Assembly: GCA_947503145.1 (NCBI GenBank) | Contig: CANNCP010000001.1 | Coordinates: 1 to 64,000, forward strand | Source: an uncultured Roseovarius sp. | GTDB taxonomy: Bacteria > Pseudomonadota > Alphaproteobacteria > Rhodobacterales > Rhodobacteraceae | Direction: 5' to 3' | DNA length: 64,000 nucleotides | Shown here: positions 53,838-63,785 of the stretch, piece by piece | Numbering within the stretch: the first letter of the stretch is position 1 | How the letters are laid out: each line of letters starts with the position of its first letter | The notes under the pieces: model-generated | Seen by the model: the letters and a program-made list of their open reading frames with translations, nothing else | The model's database searches: none | Told to the model about the DNA's origin: nothing | Position numbers and translations under genes: made by a program

Positions 53838-54818
53838 ATGTCCAAACTCGTCACCATCTACGGCGGATCAGGTTTTGTCGGACGCTACATCACGCGCCGA
53901 CTGGCCGGGGACGGCTGGCGCGTCCGCGTGGCAGTGCGGCGCCCGCACGAGGCCATGCATGTCACGCCCTACGGCGTCGTCGGGCAGGTCGCCACGGTGC
54001 TGTGCAATATCCGCGACGACGACAGCGTGCGCTCTGTCATGCAGGGCGCGGATGTGGTGATCAACTGCGTCGGCACGTTCGATCGCAAGGGCAAGAATAA
54101 CTTTGACGCCGTGCAGCACGAGGGCGCGGCCCGCATCGCCCGCATCGCCGCTGAAACAGGCGTGGCGCGAATGGTGCATATTTCGGCGATCGGCGCAGAT
54201 TCGGACGCCGACAGCGAATACGTCCGGTCCAAGGGTCGCGGAGAAGATGCCGTACTGGAGCATTTCCCGAATGCCATGATCCTGCGCCCGTCCGTGATCT
54301 TTGGAAACGAAGATAAATTCTTTAACCGCTTCGCCGGAATGACCCGGCTGGGGCCGGTGCTGCCCGTTGTCGGGGCGGGTACGAGGTTTCAGCCGGTCTA
54401 TGTCGACGACGTCGCCGCCGCCGCCCTGAAGGGCGCATCAGGCGTCGCAGCGCCCGGCACCTACGAGTTGGGCGGACCGGAAGTGAGCACATTCCGCGAC
54501 TTGATGGAGCAGATGCTGCTTGTCATTCGCCGCCGCCGCATCGTGATGAACATCCCGTTCTGGATCGCGCGCCTGATGGCGGGCGTGATGGAGCTGGTAC
54601 AGACCATTTCGCTGGGGCTCGTACCGCCGCAGATCACCCGCGATCAGGTAGCAACCCTGCGACATGACAACGTAGTGAACGAGGGCGCCAAGGGCTTTGC
54701 CGATCTGGGGATCGAACCGCAGGCGCTGGAAGCGGTGCTGCCCGATTACCTCTGGCGGTTCCGTCCGACGGGCCAGTACGAGGCAATCAAGGAATCGGCC
54801 GGTAACCTTCGCGCCTGA
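53838..54818 (+). CDS. complex I NDUFA9-type NAD(P)-binding protein
   Basis: 326 residues, short-chain dehydrogenase-like Rossmann fold. [34 protein letters not shown] (GGxGFxG) binds the nucleotide. [89 protein letters not shown] and [12 protein letters not shown] are the family hallmarks. Homologues are accessory subunits or assembly factors of respiratory complex I or quinone-linked enzymes. GGAGG lies nine bases before the ATG. Confidence 0.92.
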   Translation: MSKLVTIYGGSGFVGRYITRRLAGDGWRVRVAVRRPHEAMHVTPYGVVGQVATVLCNIRDDDSVRSVMQGADVVINCVGTFDRKGKNNFDAVQHEGAARIARIAAETGVARMVHISAIGADSDADSEYVRSKGRGEDAVLEHFPNAMILRPSVIFGNEDKFFNRFAGMTRLGPVLPVVGAGTRFQPVYVDDVAAAALKGASGVAAPGTYELGGPEVSTFRDLMEQMLLVIRRRRIVMNIPFWIARLMAGVMELVQTISLGLVPPQITRDQVATLRHDNVVNEGAKGFADLGIEPQALEAVLPDYLWRFRPTGQYEAIKESAGNLRA

Positions 54819-54947
54819 AGCGGTTTGCGTTTGATCCGAGGCAGAGATAGTGCGAGACGCGCGCATCGTTCGAATGTCGTGGCTGTATTGGCAATAATCA
54901 GTGCTGCGGGTTTGTGCCAAACGCAATAACATTTCGGGAACCGCCTG

Positions 54948-55751
54948 ATGTCTGATACCACTCTGGTTGCGGCCTTTCTCGGGCTCATCGAAGGCCTGAC
55001 CGAGTTCATTCCCGTGTCATCCACGGGGCATCTGCTGCTGTTCGGGCATTTCCTGGGGTTCGATAATCCGGGGCGGGCTTTTGAGGTGGTCATCCAACTC
55101 GGCGCGGTGCTGGCGATCCTGACGATCTATTTTGCAAAGCTCACGGGTATTGCGCGCGCGGCGCCGCATGATCCGCTGGCACGGCGGTTCCTGTGGGCGG
55201 TGCTGCTCGCATTCCTGCCAGCCGCCTTTGTCGGCGTATTGGCGCATGAATTCATCAAGACGGTGCTCTTTGAAGCGCCGATTCTGGTCGCAATGATGCT
55301 GATCATCGGCGGCATTATCCTGCTCTTTGTCGACCGCTACGCGCCCGAACCGCGGCACGAGGACGCGACCCGGCTACCGCTGGCCATCGCGTTCAAGATC
55401 GGCCTCTTTCAGTGTCTGTCGATGGTGCCGGGCACCAGCCGTTCCGGCGCGACCATTGTCGGCGCGCTGCTGATGGGGGTCAGCAAACGGGCGGCTGCGG
55501 AATTTTCGTTCTTCTTGTCGATTCCGACAATGGCAGGCGCGTTCACCTATGACCTTTGGAAAAACCGCGATGTGCTCGACCTCAGCGCGATGGGGGATAT
55601 TGCCATCGGTTTTGCGCTGGCCTTTGTCACGGCGGTGCTCGTGGTCAAAGGGGTTTTGGATTTCATCAGCCGCAATGGCTATGCCTTTTTCGGATGGTGG
55701 CGAATCACCGTGGGTGTCAGCGCAATGATTCTGTTGTGGGCGGGGGTTTAA
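54948..55751 (+). CDS. uppP: undecaprenyl-diphosphate phosphatase
   Basis: 267 residues, about eight helices. [31 protein letters not shown] and [43 protein letters not shown] hold the (E/Q)xxxE and PGxSRSxxT motifs of BacA/UppP. It regenerates the lipid carrier for peptidoglycan and O-antigen synthesis. Confidence 0.97.
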   Translation: MSDTTLVAAFLGLIEGLTEFIPVSSTGHLLLFGHFLGFDNPGRAFEVVIQLGAVLAILTIYFAKLTGIARAAPHDPLARRFLWAVLLAFLPAAFVGVLAHEFIKTVLFEAPILVAMMLIIGGIILLFVDRYAPEPRHEDATRLPLAIAFKIGLFQCLSMVPGTSRSGATIVGALLMGVSKRAAAEFSFFLSIPTMAGAFTYDLWKNRDVLDLSAMGDIAIGFALAFVTAVLVVKGVLDFISRNGYAFFGWWRITVGVSAMILLWAGV

Positions 55752-55896
55752 TTAGGTCACATTTGCTTACTATTTTTCCGGCCTCATTCTGAAATTCGCA
55801 CTTTTCTTAAAGAACAGCGTAGTATTGGGTCACAAATACTGACTTTTACTCCCGGACCGGACGTATTAAAACGGCGCATCAACGAAAGGTGCGCCC

Positions 55897-57330
55897 GTGG
55901 CCAATGATCCGATGCTGAAGTTCGTGACCGTTTCGCGCGACATGCCGGAGAAACGTCCGCCGGATCTGCGCAACCGCGATTTCCACGAGATCTACGCCGA
56001 ATACGCCGACGCCAAAGCGAGGGAACAGGCGAGCCGGTGCAGCCAGTGCGGCGTGCCCTACTGCCAGACCCACTGCCCATTGCACAACAATATCCCCGAC
56101 TGGCTGCGCCTGACTGCGGAGGGTCGGCTGCAAGAGGCGTATGAGCTGAGCCAGGCAACCAACACCTTCCCCGAGATTTGCGGCCGCATCTGCCCGCAGG
56201 ACCGGCTGTGCGAGGGCAATTGCGTGATCGAGCAGACCGGCCACGGCACCGTGACCATCGGCGCGGTCGAGAAATACATCACCGACACGGCGTGGGATCA
56301 GGGCTGGGTGCAGCCCATCTCGCCCCTTGCCGAGCGACCCGAGAGCGTCGGCATCATCGGCGCGGGCCCCGGCGGGCTGGCGGCAGCGGATGTTCTGCGC
56401 CGCGCAGGCGTGCAGGTGACGGTCTATGACCGCTATGACCGGGGCGGCGGGCTGATGACCTACGGCATTCCCGGATTCAAGCTGGAAAAGGACGTGGTTC
56501 TGCGCCGTATCAAGCAGCTAGAGCAAGGCGGCGTGGAAATGAGGCTGAGCTGCAACGTGGGCACTGATATCTCATTCGGTGCGATCCGGGGCAAGCATGA
56601 CGCGGTGATCATCGCCACGGGAGTCTACAAATCGCGCGAGTTGCAAGCGCCGGGCGCGGCGGCGACCGGGATCGTGCGGGCAATCGACTACCTCACCGCA
56701 TCTAGCCGACTGTGGTTTGGCGACACAGTGCCCGAGATCGACAGCGGCGAGCTGAACGCGAACGGCAAGCGGATCATCGTCATCGGCGGCGGCGACACGG
56801 CAATGGATTGCGTGCGCACAGCGATCCGGCAGGGGGCAACATCGGTGAAATGCATATACCGCCGGGACCGGGCCAACATGCCGGGCAGCCAGCGCGAAGT
56901 GATGAACGCCGAGGAAGAGGGCGTGATCTTTGAATGGCTGAGCGCGCCCAAGGGCTTCTTGGACGATCCGGTCACGGCGGTGAGGGTGCAGCAGATGCGC
57001 CTCGGTGCGCCGGATGCGACGGGTCGCCAAAGCCCCGAAGAGATCGAGGGCGCAGAGTATGACGAGCCTGCCGATCTGGTGATCAAGGCGCTGGGGTTCG
57101 AGCCCGAAGACCTACCGGGGTTATGGGATCAGCCAGAGCTGACCGTGACCCGTTGGGGCACGATCAAGGCCCAATTCACCACCGGGCGTACCGATATGGA
57201 CGGCGTCTATGCCGTGGGCGACATCGTGCGCGGTGCCAGCCTTGTGGTCTGGGCCATTCGCGACGGGCGCGACACGGCGGCGGCGGTACTGGCGGATATC
57301 AACGCCGCAGGTGCCGTGGCGGCAGAATAA
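55897..57330 (+). CDS. gltD: glutamate synthase small subunit (NADPH)
   Basis: 477 residues from the GTG at 55897, preceded by AAAGG nine bases upstream. The N-terminal cysteine set CSQCGVPYCQTHCPLHN and CGRICPQDRLCEGNC bind two 4Fe-4S clusters. FAD site VGIIGAGPGGLAAADVLRRAG and NADPH site IIVIGGGDTAMDCVRTAIRQGA are present. It feeds electrons to GltB for making glutamate from glutamine and 2-oxoglutarate. The order gltD-gltB is used here, with 94 bases between. Confidence 0.97.
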   Translation: MANDPMLKFVTVSRDMPEKRPPDLRNRDFHEIYAEYADAKAREQASRCSQCGVPYCQTHCPLHNNIPDWLRLTAEGRLQEAYELSQATNTFPEICGRICPQDRLCEGNCVIEQTGHGTVTIGAVEKYITDTAWDQGWVQPISPLAERPESVGIIGAGPGGLAAADVLRRAGVQVTVYDRYDRGGGLMTYGIPGFKLEKDVVLRRIKQLEQGGVEMRLSCNVGTDISFGAIRGKHDAVIIATGVYKSRELQAPGAAATGIVRAIDYLTASSRLWFGDTVPEIDSGELNANGKRIIVIGGGDTAMDCVRTAIRQGATSVKCIYRRDRANMPGSQREVMNAEEEGVIFEWLSAPKGFLDDPVTAVRVQQMRLGAPDATGRQSPEEIEGAEYDEPADLVIKALGFEPEDLPGLWDQPELTVTRWGTIKAQFTTGRTDMDGVYAVGDIVRGASLVVWAIRDGRDTAAAVLADINAAGAVAAE

Positions 57331-57424
57331 CCGGGATCGGCTGGACGATTGCCGGATCGAGGATGACCACACCTATGGCCCCGTGCGCCGGGGTGATGAC
57401 GGAACGCAGCAAAAGGACCGCCAC

Positions 57425-60400
57425 ATGACCCGCTATGATGAGATCTGGGCCAGAACCGAAGAGGCCAAGCGCAACTGGTTGGCCAAGAATGGCATGTATG
57501 CGCATGACGAAGAACATTCGTCATGTGGTGTCGGTCTGGTGGTGTCGATCAACGGCAAGCCGTCGCGCCGCGTAGTGCAGGCGGGCATCGACGCGCTCAA
57601 GGCGATCTGGCACCGGGGGGCCGTCGATGCCGACGGCAAGACCGGCGATGGCGCGGGCATCCATGTGCAGATCCCCGTGCCGTTCTTTTACGACGCGATC
57701 CGCCGCACCGGGCACGAGCCGCGCGAAGATCAACTGGTCGCCATCGGTCAGGTATTCCTGCCGCGCACCGATTTTGCCGCGCAAGAGATGTGCCGAACCA
57801 TCGTCGAGACCGAAGTGCTGCGCATGGGGCACACGATCTATGGCTGGCGACATGTGCCGGTCGATATCACTTGTCTGGGCGAAAAGGCCAACGCGACCCG
57901 TCCCGAGATCGAGCAGATCATGATCTCGAACGCCAAGGGTATCGAGGAAGAGGCGTTCGAGCGCGAATTGTACGTCATTCGCCGCCGGATCGAGAAGGCC
58001 GCAGTGGCGGCCGAGATTGCCGGGCTATATATCGCATCGCTCAGCTGTCGCAGCATCATCTACAAGGGCATGATGCTGGCCGAGCAGGTGGCGGTGTTCT
58101 ACCCTGACCTGATGGATGAGCGGTTCAAGTCCGCCTTTGCGATCTATCACCAGCGCTATTCCACCAACACCTTTCCACAGTGGTGGCTGGCCCAGCCCTT
58201 CCGCATGCTGGCCCATAATGGCGAGATCAACACACTGAAGGGCAACAAGAACTGGATGCGCAGCCACGAAATTCGCATGGCCTCATCCGCGTTCGGAAAT
58301 CTGGCCGAGGATATCAAACCGATCATTCCCGGCGGCTCGTCCGACAGTGCAGCACTTGATGCGGTGTTCGAGGTGCTGGTGCGTGCCGGCCGCAGCGCAC
58401 CGATGGCCAAGACGATGCTGGTGCCCGAAGCGTGGTCCAAACAGGCCGAAGACCTGCCGCAAGCCTGGCGCGACATGTATTCCTACTGCAACTCGGTAAT
58501 GGAGCCGTGGGACGGCCCCGCAGCACTGGCGATGACCGATGGCCGCTGGGTCTGTGCCGGGCTCGACCGCAACGGGCTGCGGCCCATGCGCTATGTCGTG
58601 ACCGGCGACGGGTTCCTGGTCGCCGGTAGCGAGGCGGGTATGGTCCCGATTGACGAGGCCAGCATCCGGGAAAAGGGCGCGCTGGGGCCAGGTCAAATGC
58701 TGGCCGTGGACATGAAGGCGGGGCAGATGTTCCGCGACCAAGAGATCAAGGATAAACTGGCAGCAGCACTGCCCTTTGGCGAATGGGTCGGCAAGATTAA
58801 CGACCTCGAAGAGACCCTGAGCGTGGTCAGCGAAGAGCCGATCCATACCGGCGGCGACCTGCGCCGCCGCCAGATCGCGGCGGGCTATACCATCGAAGAG
58901 CTGGAGCAGATCCTGGCCCCCATGGGCGAGGACGGCAAAGAGGCGATTGCCTCGATGGGCGACGACACACCCAGCGCAGTGCTGAGCGCCAAATATCGCC
59001 CGCTGAGCCATTTTTTCCGGCAGAATTTCAGCCAGGTCACAAATCCGCCCATCGACAGTCTGCGCGAATACCGGGTGATGAGCCTCAAGACCCGGTTCGG
59101 CAACCTCAAGAACGTGCTGGATGAATCCAGTGCCCAGACCGAAATTCTGGTGCTGGAAAGCCCGTTCATCGGCAACGCGCAATGGAGCGTGCTGATACAG
59201 CAGTTCAAAGCCGATGTGACCGAGATCGACTGCACGTTCAAACCCGGAAGCGGTGCGCTGCAGGCCGGGCTACAACGTATCCGCGCCGAAGCCGAGGACG
59301 CGGTGCGTTCAGGCACGGGGCATCTGGTGCTGACCGACCAGAACACCGGGCCGGACCGGATCGGCATGCCGATGATCCTGGCCACCTCTGCCGTGCACAG
59401 CCATCTGACGCGCAAGGGCTTGCGCACCTTCACCTCGCTTAACGTGCGGGCGGCGGAATGCATTGATCCGCATTATTTTGCCGTGCTGGTGGGGGCCGGT
59501 GCCACAATGGTCAACGCCTATCTGGCCGAAGACAGCCTGGCCGACCGGATCGAGCGGGGCCTGCTGGAAGGTACGCTGACCGAAGCCGTGGCGCGCTATC
59601 GCAAGGCGATTGACGCGGGCCTGCTGAAAATCATGTCCAAGATGGGGATCTCGGTCATCTCGTCCTATCGGGGAGGGCTAAATTTCGAGGCAATCGGCCT
59701 CAGCCGCGCAATGTGCGCCGAATATTTTCCCGGCCTCGTCAGCCGGATCAGCGGCATCGGCGTCAGCGGCATCCAGACCAAGCTGGAAGAGGTACATGGC
59801 CGCGCCTACGGCACGGCCGAGAATGTCCTGCCCATCGGTGGTTTCTACAAGGCGCGCAAATCCGGCGAGAGCCACGCCTGGGGCGCGCAGACGATGCACA
59901 TGATGCAGACAGCGTGCAACACCGCCAGCTTTGAGATGTGGAAACGCTATAGCGCCGCGATGCAGGCCAATCCACCGATTCATCTGCGTGACTTGATGGC
60001 GATCAAGCCTCTGGGTAGTCCGGTCCCTATCGAGGACGTCGAAAGCGTGACCGCAATCCGCAAACGCTTTGTCACGCCGGGCATGAGCCTTGGTGCGCTC
60101 AGCCCCGAGGCGCACAAGACGCTGAACGTGGCAATGAACCGGATCGGCGCGCGCAGCGACAGCGGCGAAGGCGGCGAAGACCCGGCGCATTTCCTGCCCG
60201 AACCGAATGGCGACAATCCCAGCGCCAAGATCAAGCAGGTGGCCTCTGGCCGCTTTGGCGTGACAGCCGAATACCTCAACCAGTGCGAAGAGCTGGAAAT
60301 CAAGGTGGCGCAGGGCGCCAAGCCCGGCGAGGGCGGCCAGCTGCCCGGCATGAAAGTGACCGAGCTGATCGCGCGTCTGCGCCACGCGACACCCGGTGTC

Positions 60401-61957
60401 ACGCTGATCAGCCCGCCGCCGCATCACGACATCTATTCCATCGAGGACCTGGCGCAGCTGATCTACGACCTCAAGCAGATCAACCCGATCGCCAAGGTCA
60501 CGGTCAAGCTGGTGGCACAGTCGGGCGTCGGCACGATCGCCGCGGGCGTGGCCAAGGCCAAGGCGGACGTGATCCTGATCAGTGGCCATAACGGCGGCAC
60601 GGGCGCGTCGCCTGCGACCTCGATCAAATATGCCGGCCTGCCGTGGGAGATGGGCCTGACCGAGGCGCATCAGGTGCTGAGCATGAACAAGCTGCGCGAC
60701 CGCGTGACGCTGCGCACCGATGGCGGGCTGCGCACCGGGCGCGACATCGTCATGGCAGCGATGATGGGGGCCGAGGAATACGGCATCGGCACCGCCGCGC
60801 TGATCTCCATGGGCTGCATCATGGTGCGCCAGTGCCAATCCAATACCTGTCCGGTAGGCGTTTGCACGCAGGACCCCGCGCTGCGCGACAAGTTCACCGG
60901 CAACGCCGACAAGGTGGTGAACCTCATCACCTTCTACGCGCAGGAGGTGCGCGAGATACTGGCCGGTATCGGGGCGCGCAGCCTTGATGACGTGATCGGA
61001 CGCGCTGACCTGCTGATGCAGGTCAGCCGGGGCAGCGCACATCTGGACGATCTGGACCTCAATCCGATGCTGGTCACCGTCGATGGCGCCAAGAACGTGC
61101 GCTATGATCGCTCTCGCCCGCGCAATGCCGTGCCTGACACACTGGATGCGGATATCGTAAACGATGCGCAACGGTTCCTGGAGGACGGTGAAAAGATGCA
61201 ACTGCATTACGCGATCCAGAACACCGACCGGACCGTGGGCACCCGTCTGAGCAGTCACATCGTCAGAAAGTTCGGCATGCGTAACACGCTGCAACCCGAT
61301 CACCTGACGGTCAAGCTGTCGGGCAGCGCGGGCCAGTCACTGGGCGCATTTGCTGCGCCAGGGCTGAAACTGGAAGTGTCCGGCGATGCCAATGATTACG
61401 TAGGCAAGGGCCTGTCGGGGGGCACGATCGTCGTGCGTCCACCCATGTCCAGCCCGCTGGAAGCGTCACAGAACACGATCATCGGCAATACCGTGCTCTA
61501 CGGTGCGACGGCGGGTTATCTCTTTGCCGCGGGCCGCGCGGGCGAACGCTTTGCCGTGCGCAATTCGGGTGCGCATGTGGTGATCGAGGGATGCGGCAGC
61601 AATGGCTGCGAATACATGACCGGCGGTGTCGCGGTCATCCTGGGCCGGATCGGGGCCAATTTCGGCGCAGGCATGACTGGCGGGATGGCCTACCTTTACG
61701 ATCCCGACCGGTGCGCCGCGCATCTGATGAACATGGAAACGCTGGTCACGTCCGAGGTCGCGCATCCGCATTGGCAGACCGAACTGCGCACGCTGGTCGA
61801 GCGCCACGCTGCCGAGACAGGCAGCCGCAAGGCGCAGGACATCTTGCAGCATTGGGACTTGGAATTGCAGAATTTCATCCAGGTCTGCTCGATCGAGATG
61901 CTGAACAAGCTGCCGCATCCGCTGGATTGCGCCGAGGTGGCTGTACCGGCAGAGTAG
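57425..61957 (+). CDS. gltB: glutamate synthase large subunit
   Basis: 1510 residues. A short propeptide precedes the N-terminal nucleophile Cys34 in EEHSSCGVGLVVSI, where family members are processed. The class II amidotransferase domain comes first (YHQRYSTNTFPQWWLAQPFRMLAHNGEINT, NGLRPMRY). A central domain follows, then the FMN barrel KVAQGAKPGEGGQLPGMKVTELIA...GHNGGTGASPATSIKYAG...CIMVRQCQSNTCPVGVCTQ with the 3Fe-4S cysteines, and the C-terminal GXGXG beta-helix (GSAGQSLGAFAAPGLKLEVSG, GCGSNGCEYMTGGVAVILG). AAGGA precedes the ATG at 57425. Works with GltD in ammonia assimilation. Confidence 0.98.
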   Translation: MTRYDEIWARTEEAKRNWLAKNGMYAHDEEHSSCGVGLVVSINGKPSRRVVQAGIDALKAIWHRGAVDADGKTGDGAGIHVQIPVPFFYDAIRRTGHEPREDQLVAIGQVFLPRTDFAAQEMCRTIVETEVLRMGHTIYGWRHVPVDITCLGEKANATRPEIEQIMISNAKGIEEEAFERELYVIRRRIEKAAVAAEIAGLYIASLSCRSIIYKGMMLAEQVAVFYPDLMDERFKSAFAIYHQRYSTNTFPQWWLAQPFRMLAHNGEINTLKGNKNWMRSHEIRMASSAFGNLAEDIKPIIPGGSSDSAALDAVFEVLVRAGRSAPMAKTMLVPEAWSKQAEDLPQAWRDMYSYCNSVMEPWDGPAALAMTDGRWVCAGLDRNGLRPMRYVVTGDGFLVAGSEAGMVPIDEASIREKGALGPGQMLAVDMKAGQMFRDQEIKDKLAAALPFGEWVGKINDLEETLSVVSEEPIHTGGDLRRRQIAAGYTIEELEQILAPMGEDGKEAIASMGDDTPSAVLSAKYRPLSHFFRQNFSQVTNPPIDSLREYRVMSLKTRFGNLKNVLDESSAQTEILVLESPFIGNAQWSVLIQQFKADVTEIDCTFKPGSGALQAGLQRIRAEAEDAVRSGTGHLVLTDQNTGPDRIGMPMILATSAVHSHLTRKGLRTFTSLNVRAAECIDPHYFAVLVGAGATMVNAYLAEDSLADRIERGLLEGTLTEAVARYRKAIDAGLLKIMSKMGISVISSYRGGLNFEAIGLSRAMCAEYFPGLVSRISGIGVSGIQTKLEEVHGRAYGTAENVLPIGGFYKARKSGESHAWGAQTMHMMQTACNTASFEMWKRYSAAMQANPPIHLRDLMAIKPLGSPVPIEDVESVTAIRKRFVTPGMSLGALSPEAHKTLNVAMNRIGARSDSGEGGEDPAHFLPEPNGDNPSAKIKQVASGRFGVTAEYLNQCEELEIKVAQGAKPGEGGQLPGMKVTELIARLRHATPGVTLISPPPHHDIYSIEDLAQLIYDLKQINPIAKVTVKLVAQSGVGTIAAGVAKAKADVILISGHNGGTGASPATSIKYAGLPWEMGLTEAHQVLSMNKLRDRVTLRTDGGLRTGRDIVMAAMMGAEEYGIGTAALISMGCIMVRQCQSNTCPVGVCTQDPALRDKFTGNADKVVNLITFYAQEVREILAGIGARSLDDVIGRADLLMQVSRGSAHLDDLDLNPMLVTVDGAKNVRYDRSRPRNAVPDTLDADIVNDAQRFLEDGEKMQLHYAIQNTDRTVGTRLSSHIVRKFGMRNTLQPDHLTVKLSGSAGQSLGAFAAPGLKLEVSGDANDYVGKGLSGGTIVVRPPMSSPLEASQNTIIGNTVLYGATAGYLFAAGRAGERFAVRNSGAHVVIEGCGSNGCEYMTGGVAVILGRIGANFGAGMTGGMAYLYDPDRCAAHLMNMETLVTSEVAHPHWQTELRTLVERHAAETGSRKAQDILQHWDLELQNFIQVCSIEMLNKLPHPLDCAEVAVPAE

Positions 61958-62009
61958 GCGCGCGGGTCTTCGGGCCAGGGCATATAACCACAGATGCGCA
62001 GGAACACCC

Positions 62010-62603
62010 ATGCCCAGGACACTGATACCCTATTCCACCTTGCTGGAGACCGGCGAACAGGTGCGCGTGCGCGAGGTCACTCCGGCTGATCGCAGCCTGC
62101 TGTTGACGGGGTTTGCGCAACTCTCGGACAGATCACGCTATCTGCGGTTCCTTGCCGCGCACCCAAGCCTGAGCGAGGCCGAACTAGATGCACTCACCGC
62201 CACCGGCAACAGCTCACACGCCACCATCGGTGCCGAGCGGCAGGGAGCGGACGCGATAGAGCCACTTGGCATCGCACGTTATATACGGCTGCGCCCCGAG
62301 GATAATATCGCCGAGATCGCGCTGACCATCGTCGATCACGCCCAAGGGCTTGGGCTGGGCAGTATCCTGCTGGGCACCCTCATCAGGCATGCAGTCGCAA
62401 ACGGTATCCGCGAATTCGTGGCCCTCGTGCATGCCGAAAACACCGCGATGCGCGCGCTCTTGCGTCGCCTCGGCGCCCACGAGGGTCTCCCGGACTATGG
62501 GCAGATCGAAATACGTGTCCCGATCGGCCCGCCCGGCAGCAAAGAAGCTGCCGCATTGGCAGGCAGCCTTGCGGATGCCTACCAGCGCGCCGTGATGGGA
62601 TGA
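62010..62603 (+). CDS. GNAT-family acetyltransferase
   Basis: 197 residues. VREVTPADRSLLLTGFAQLSDRSRYLRFL opens the fold. AEIALTIVDHAQGLGLGSILLGTLIRHAVANGIREFVALVHAENTAMRALLRRLGA contains the acetyl-CoA loop (Q/RxxGxG/A, here QGLGLG) and the Asn/Ala tail. Resembles the acetyltransferase domain found at the end of Pat/acyl-CoA synthetase proteins. Substrate unknown. It begins 53 bases after gltB on the same strand, but a functional link is not shown. Confidence 0.88.
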   Translation: MPRTLIPYSTLLETGEQVRVREVTPADRSLLLTGFAQLSDRSRYLRFLAAHPSLSEAELDALTATGNSSHATIGAERQGADAIEPLGIARYIRLRPEDNIAEIALTIVDHAQGLGLGSILLGTLIRHAVANGIREFVALVHAENTAMRALLRRLGAHEGLPDYGQIEIRVPIGPPGSKEAAALAGSLADAYQRAVMG

Positions 62604-62639
62604 ACCCGCGTCAGAGGCCGGGCCTGAAACGCAAAAGGT

Positions 62640-63785
62640 TTAGAGGCTCGCCTCAAACAGTTGCCGCAGATTGGCTTCGGTCAGCTTCACAGGATTGCCA
62701 CCGCAGCTGGGATCCTTGAGCGCCTCGGGGATCAGTTCGTCCACCCGCGCGGGGTCGACGCCGATATCCTTCAGTGAACGCGGAATGCCCAGGGAATCGT
62801 TGAAACCCTGCACAAAGGCGCGGAACCCGTCAAAGCCACCTTCGATATCCAGATAAGCCGCCGCCGTGCGGAACCGGTCGGCGATTTCCGGCGCGTTGAG
62901 GTCCAGCACCGCAGGCATGCAGACCGCGTTCGTGGTGCCATGATGGGTGTGAAACACCGCGCCGACAGGGTGACTCATCGCATGGATCGCGCCCAGCCCC
63001 TTCTGGAACGCGGTGGCGCCCATCATCGCCGCAGACATCATCTGGGCGCGCGCCTCGATATCGGTGCCGTCCGCGTAGGCGCGTGGCAGATAGTCCTTGA
63101 CCAGCCGCATGCCCTCCAGCGCGATGCCCTGGCTCATCGGATGGTAATGCGGGCTGCTGAACGCCTCGACGCAATGGGCGAACGCATCCAGCCCGGTGCC
63201 TGCCGTGATGAATTTCGGCATACCCACGGTCAGTTCGGGGTCACAAATGACGACCTCCGGCAGGACCTTGGGGTGAAAGATGATCTTTTTCACATGGGTC
63301 ACAGAGTTGGTGATAACGCTGGCACGCCCCACCTCGGACCCGGTCCCCGCCGTCGTCGGCACTGCCACGATGGGCGCGATGGCATCCGCGTCGGCGCGTG
63401 TCCACCAGTCGCCGATATCCTCATAGTCCCAGACAGGCCGCGTCTGCCCGCACATGAAGGCCACCATCTTGCCCAGATCAAGCCCCGAGCCGCCGCCAAA
63501 GGCGATCACCCCGTCATGCCCGCCGGCCTTGTAGGCCGCAACGCCGGCTTCGAGGTTCTTCTCGTTCGGGTTCGGATCCACCTGCGAGAAGATGCCGCGC
63601 CCGAGGCCCGCCGCCGCCATGATATCCAGCGTACGGGCCGTAATCGGCAGATCGGCCAGCCCCTTGTCGGTGACCAGTAGCGGGCGGGTGATACCGGCCT
63701 GCGCGCAGGCGGCGGGCAACTCGGCAATGCGGCCCGCGCCGAATTTGATCGTCGTCGGGTAGGACCAGTTGGCAGTAAGGGTCAT
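62640..63785 (-). CDS. iron-containing alcohol dehydrogenase
   Basis: 381 residues, group III dehydrogenase. GVIAFGGGSGLDLGKMVAFM (NAD site GGGSxxD), IVAVPTTAGTGSEVGRASVIT, and the metal region ITAGTGLDAFAHCVEAFSSPHYHPMS with later HAMSHPVGAVFHTHHGTTNAVCMPAVL (His ligands) are the two signatures of the family. It oxidises primary alcohols or reduces aldehydes. AAAGGTG stands before the ATG at 63785, which overlaps the stop of the aldehyde dehydrogenase gene, so the two likely act in sequence on one alcohol. Confidence 0.94.
   Translation of the reverse strand: MTLTANWSYPTTIKFGAGRIAELPAACAQAGITRPLLVTDKGLADLPITARTLDIMAAAGLGRGIFSQVDPNPNEKNLEAGVAAYKAGGHDGVIAFGGGSGLDLGKMVAFMCGQTRPVWDYEDIGDWWTRADADAIAPIVAVPTTAGTGSEVGRASVITNSVTHVKKIIFHPKVLPEVVICDPELTVGMPKFITAGTGLDAFAHCVEAFSSPHYHPMSQGIALEGMRLVKDYLPRAYADGTDIEARAQMMSAAMMGATAFQKGLGAIHAMSHPVGAVFHTHHGTTNAVCMPAVLDLNAPEIADRFRTAAAYLDIEGGFDGFRAFVQGFNDSLGIPRSLKDIGVDPARVDELIPEALKDPSCGGNPVKLTEANLRQLFEASL

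Noticed and set aside
53597..53838. Phage or island attachment site at tRNA-Leu
   Set aside because: No direct repeat of the tRNA 3' end and no integrase gene are visible in the window.
59678..61303. 541-codon open frame opposite gltB
   Set aside because: It lies wholly within gltB, whose motifs are unambiguous; composition is that of a mirror frame.
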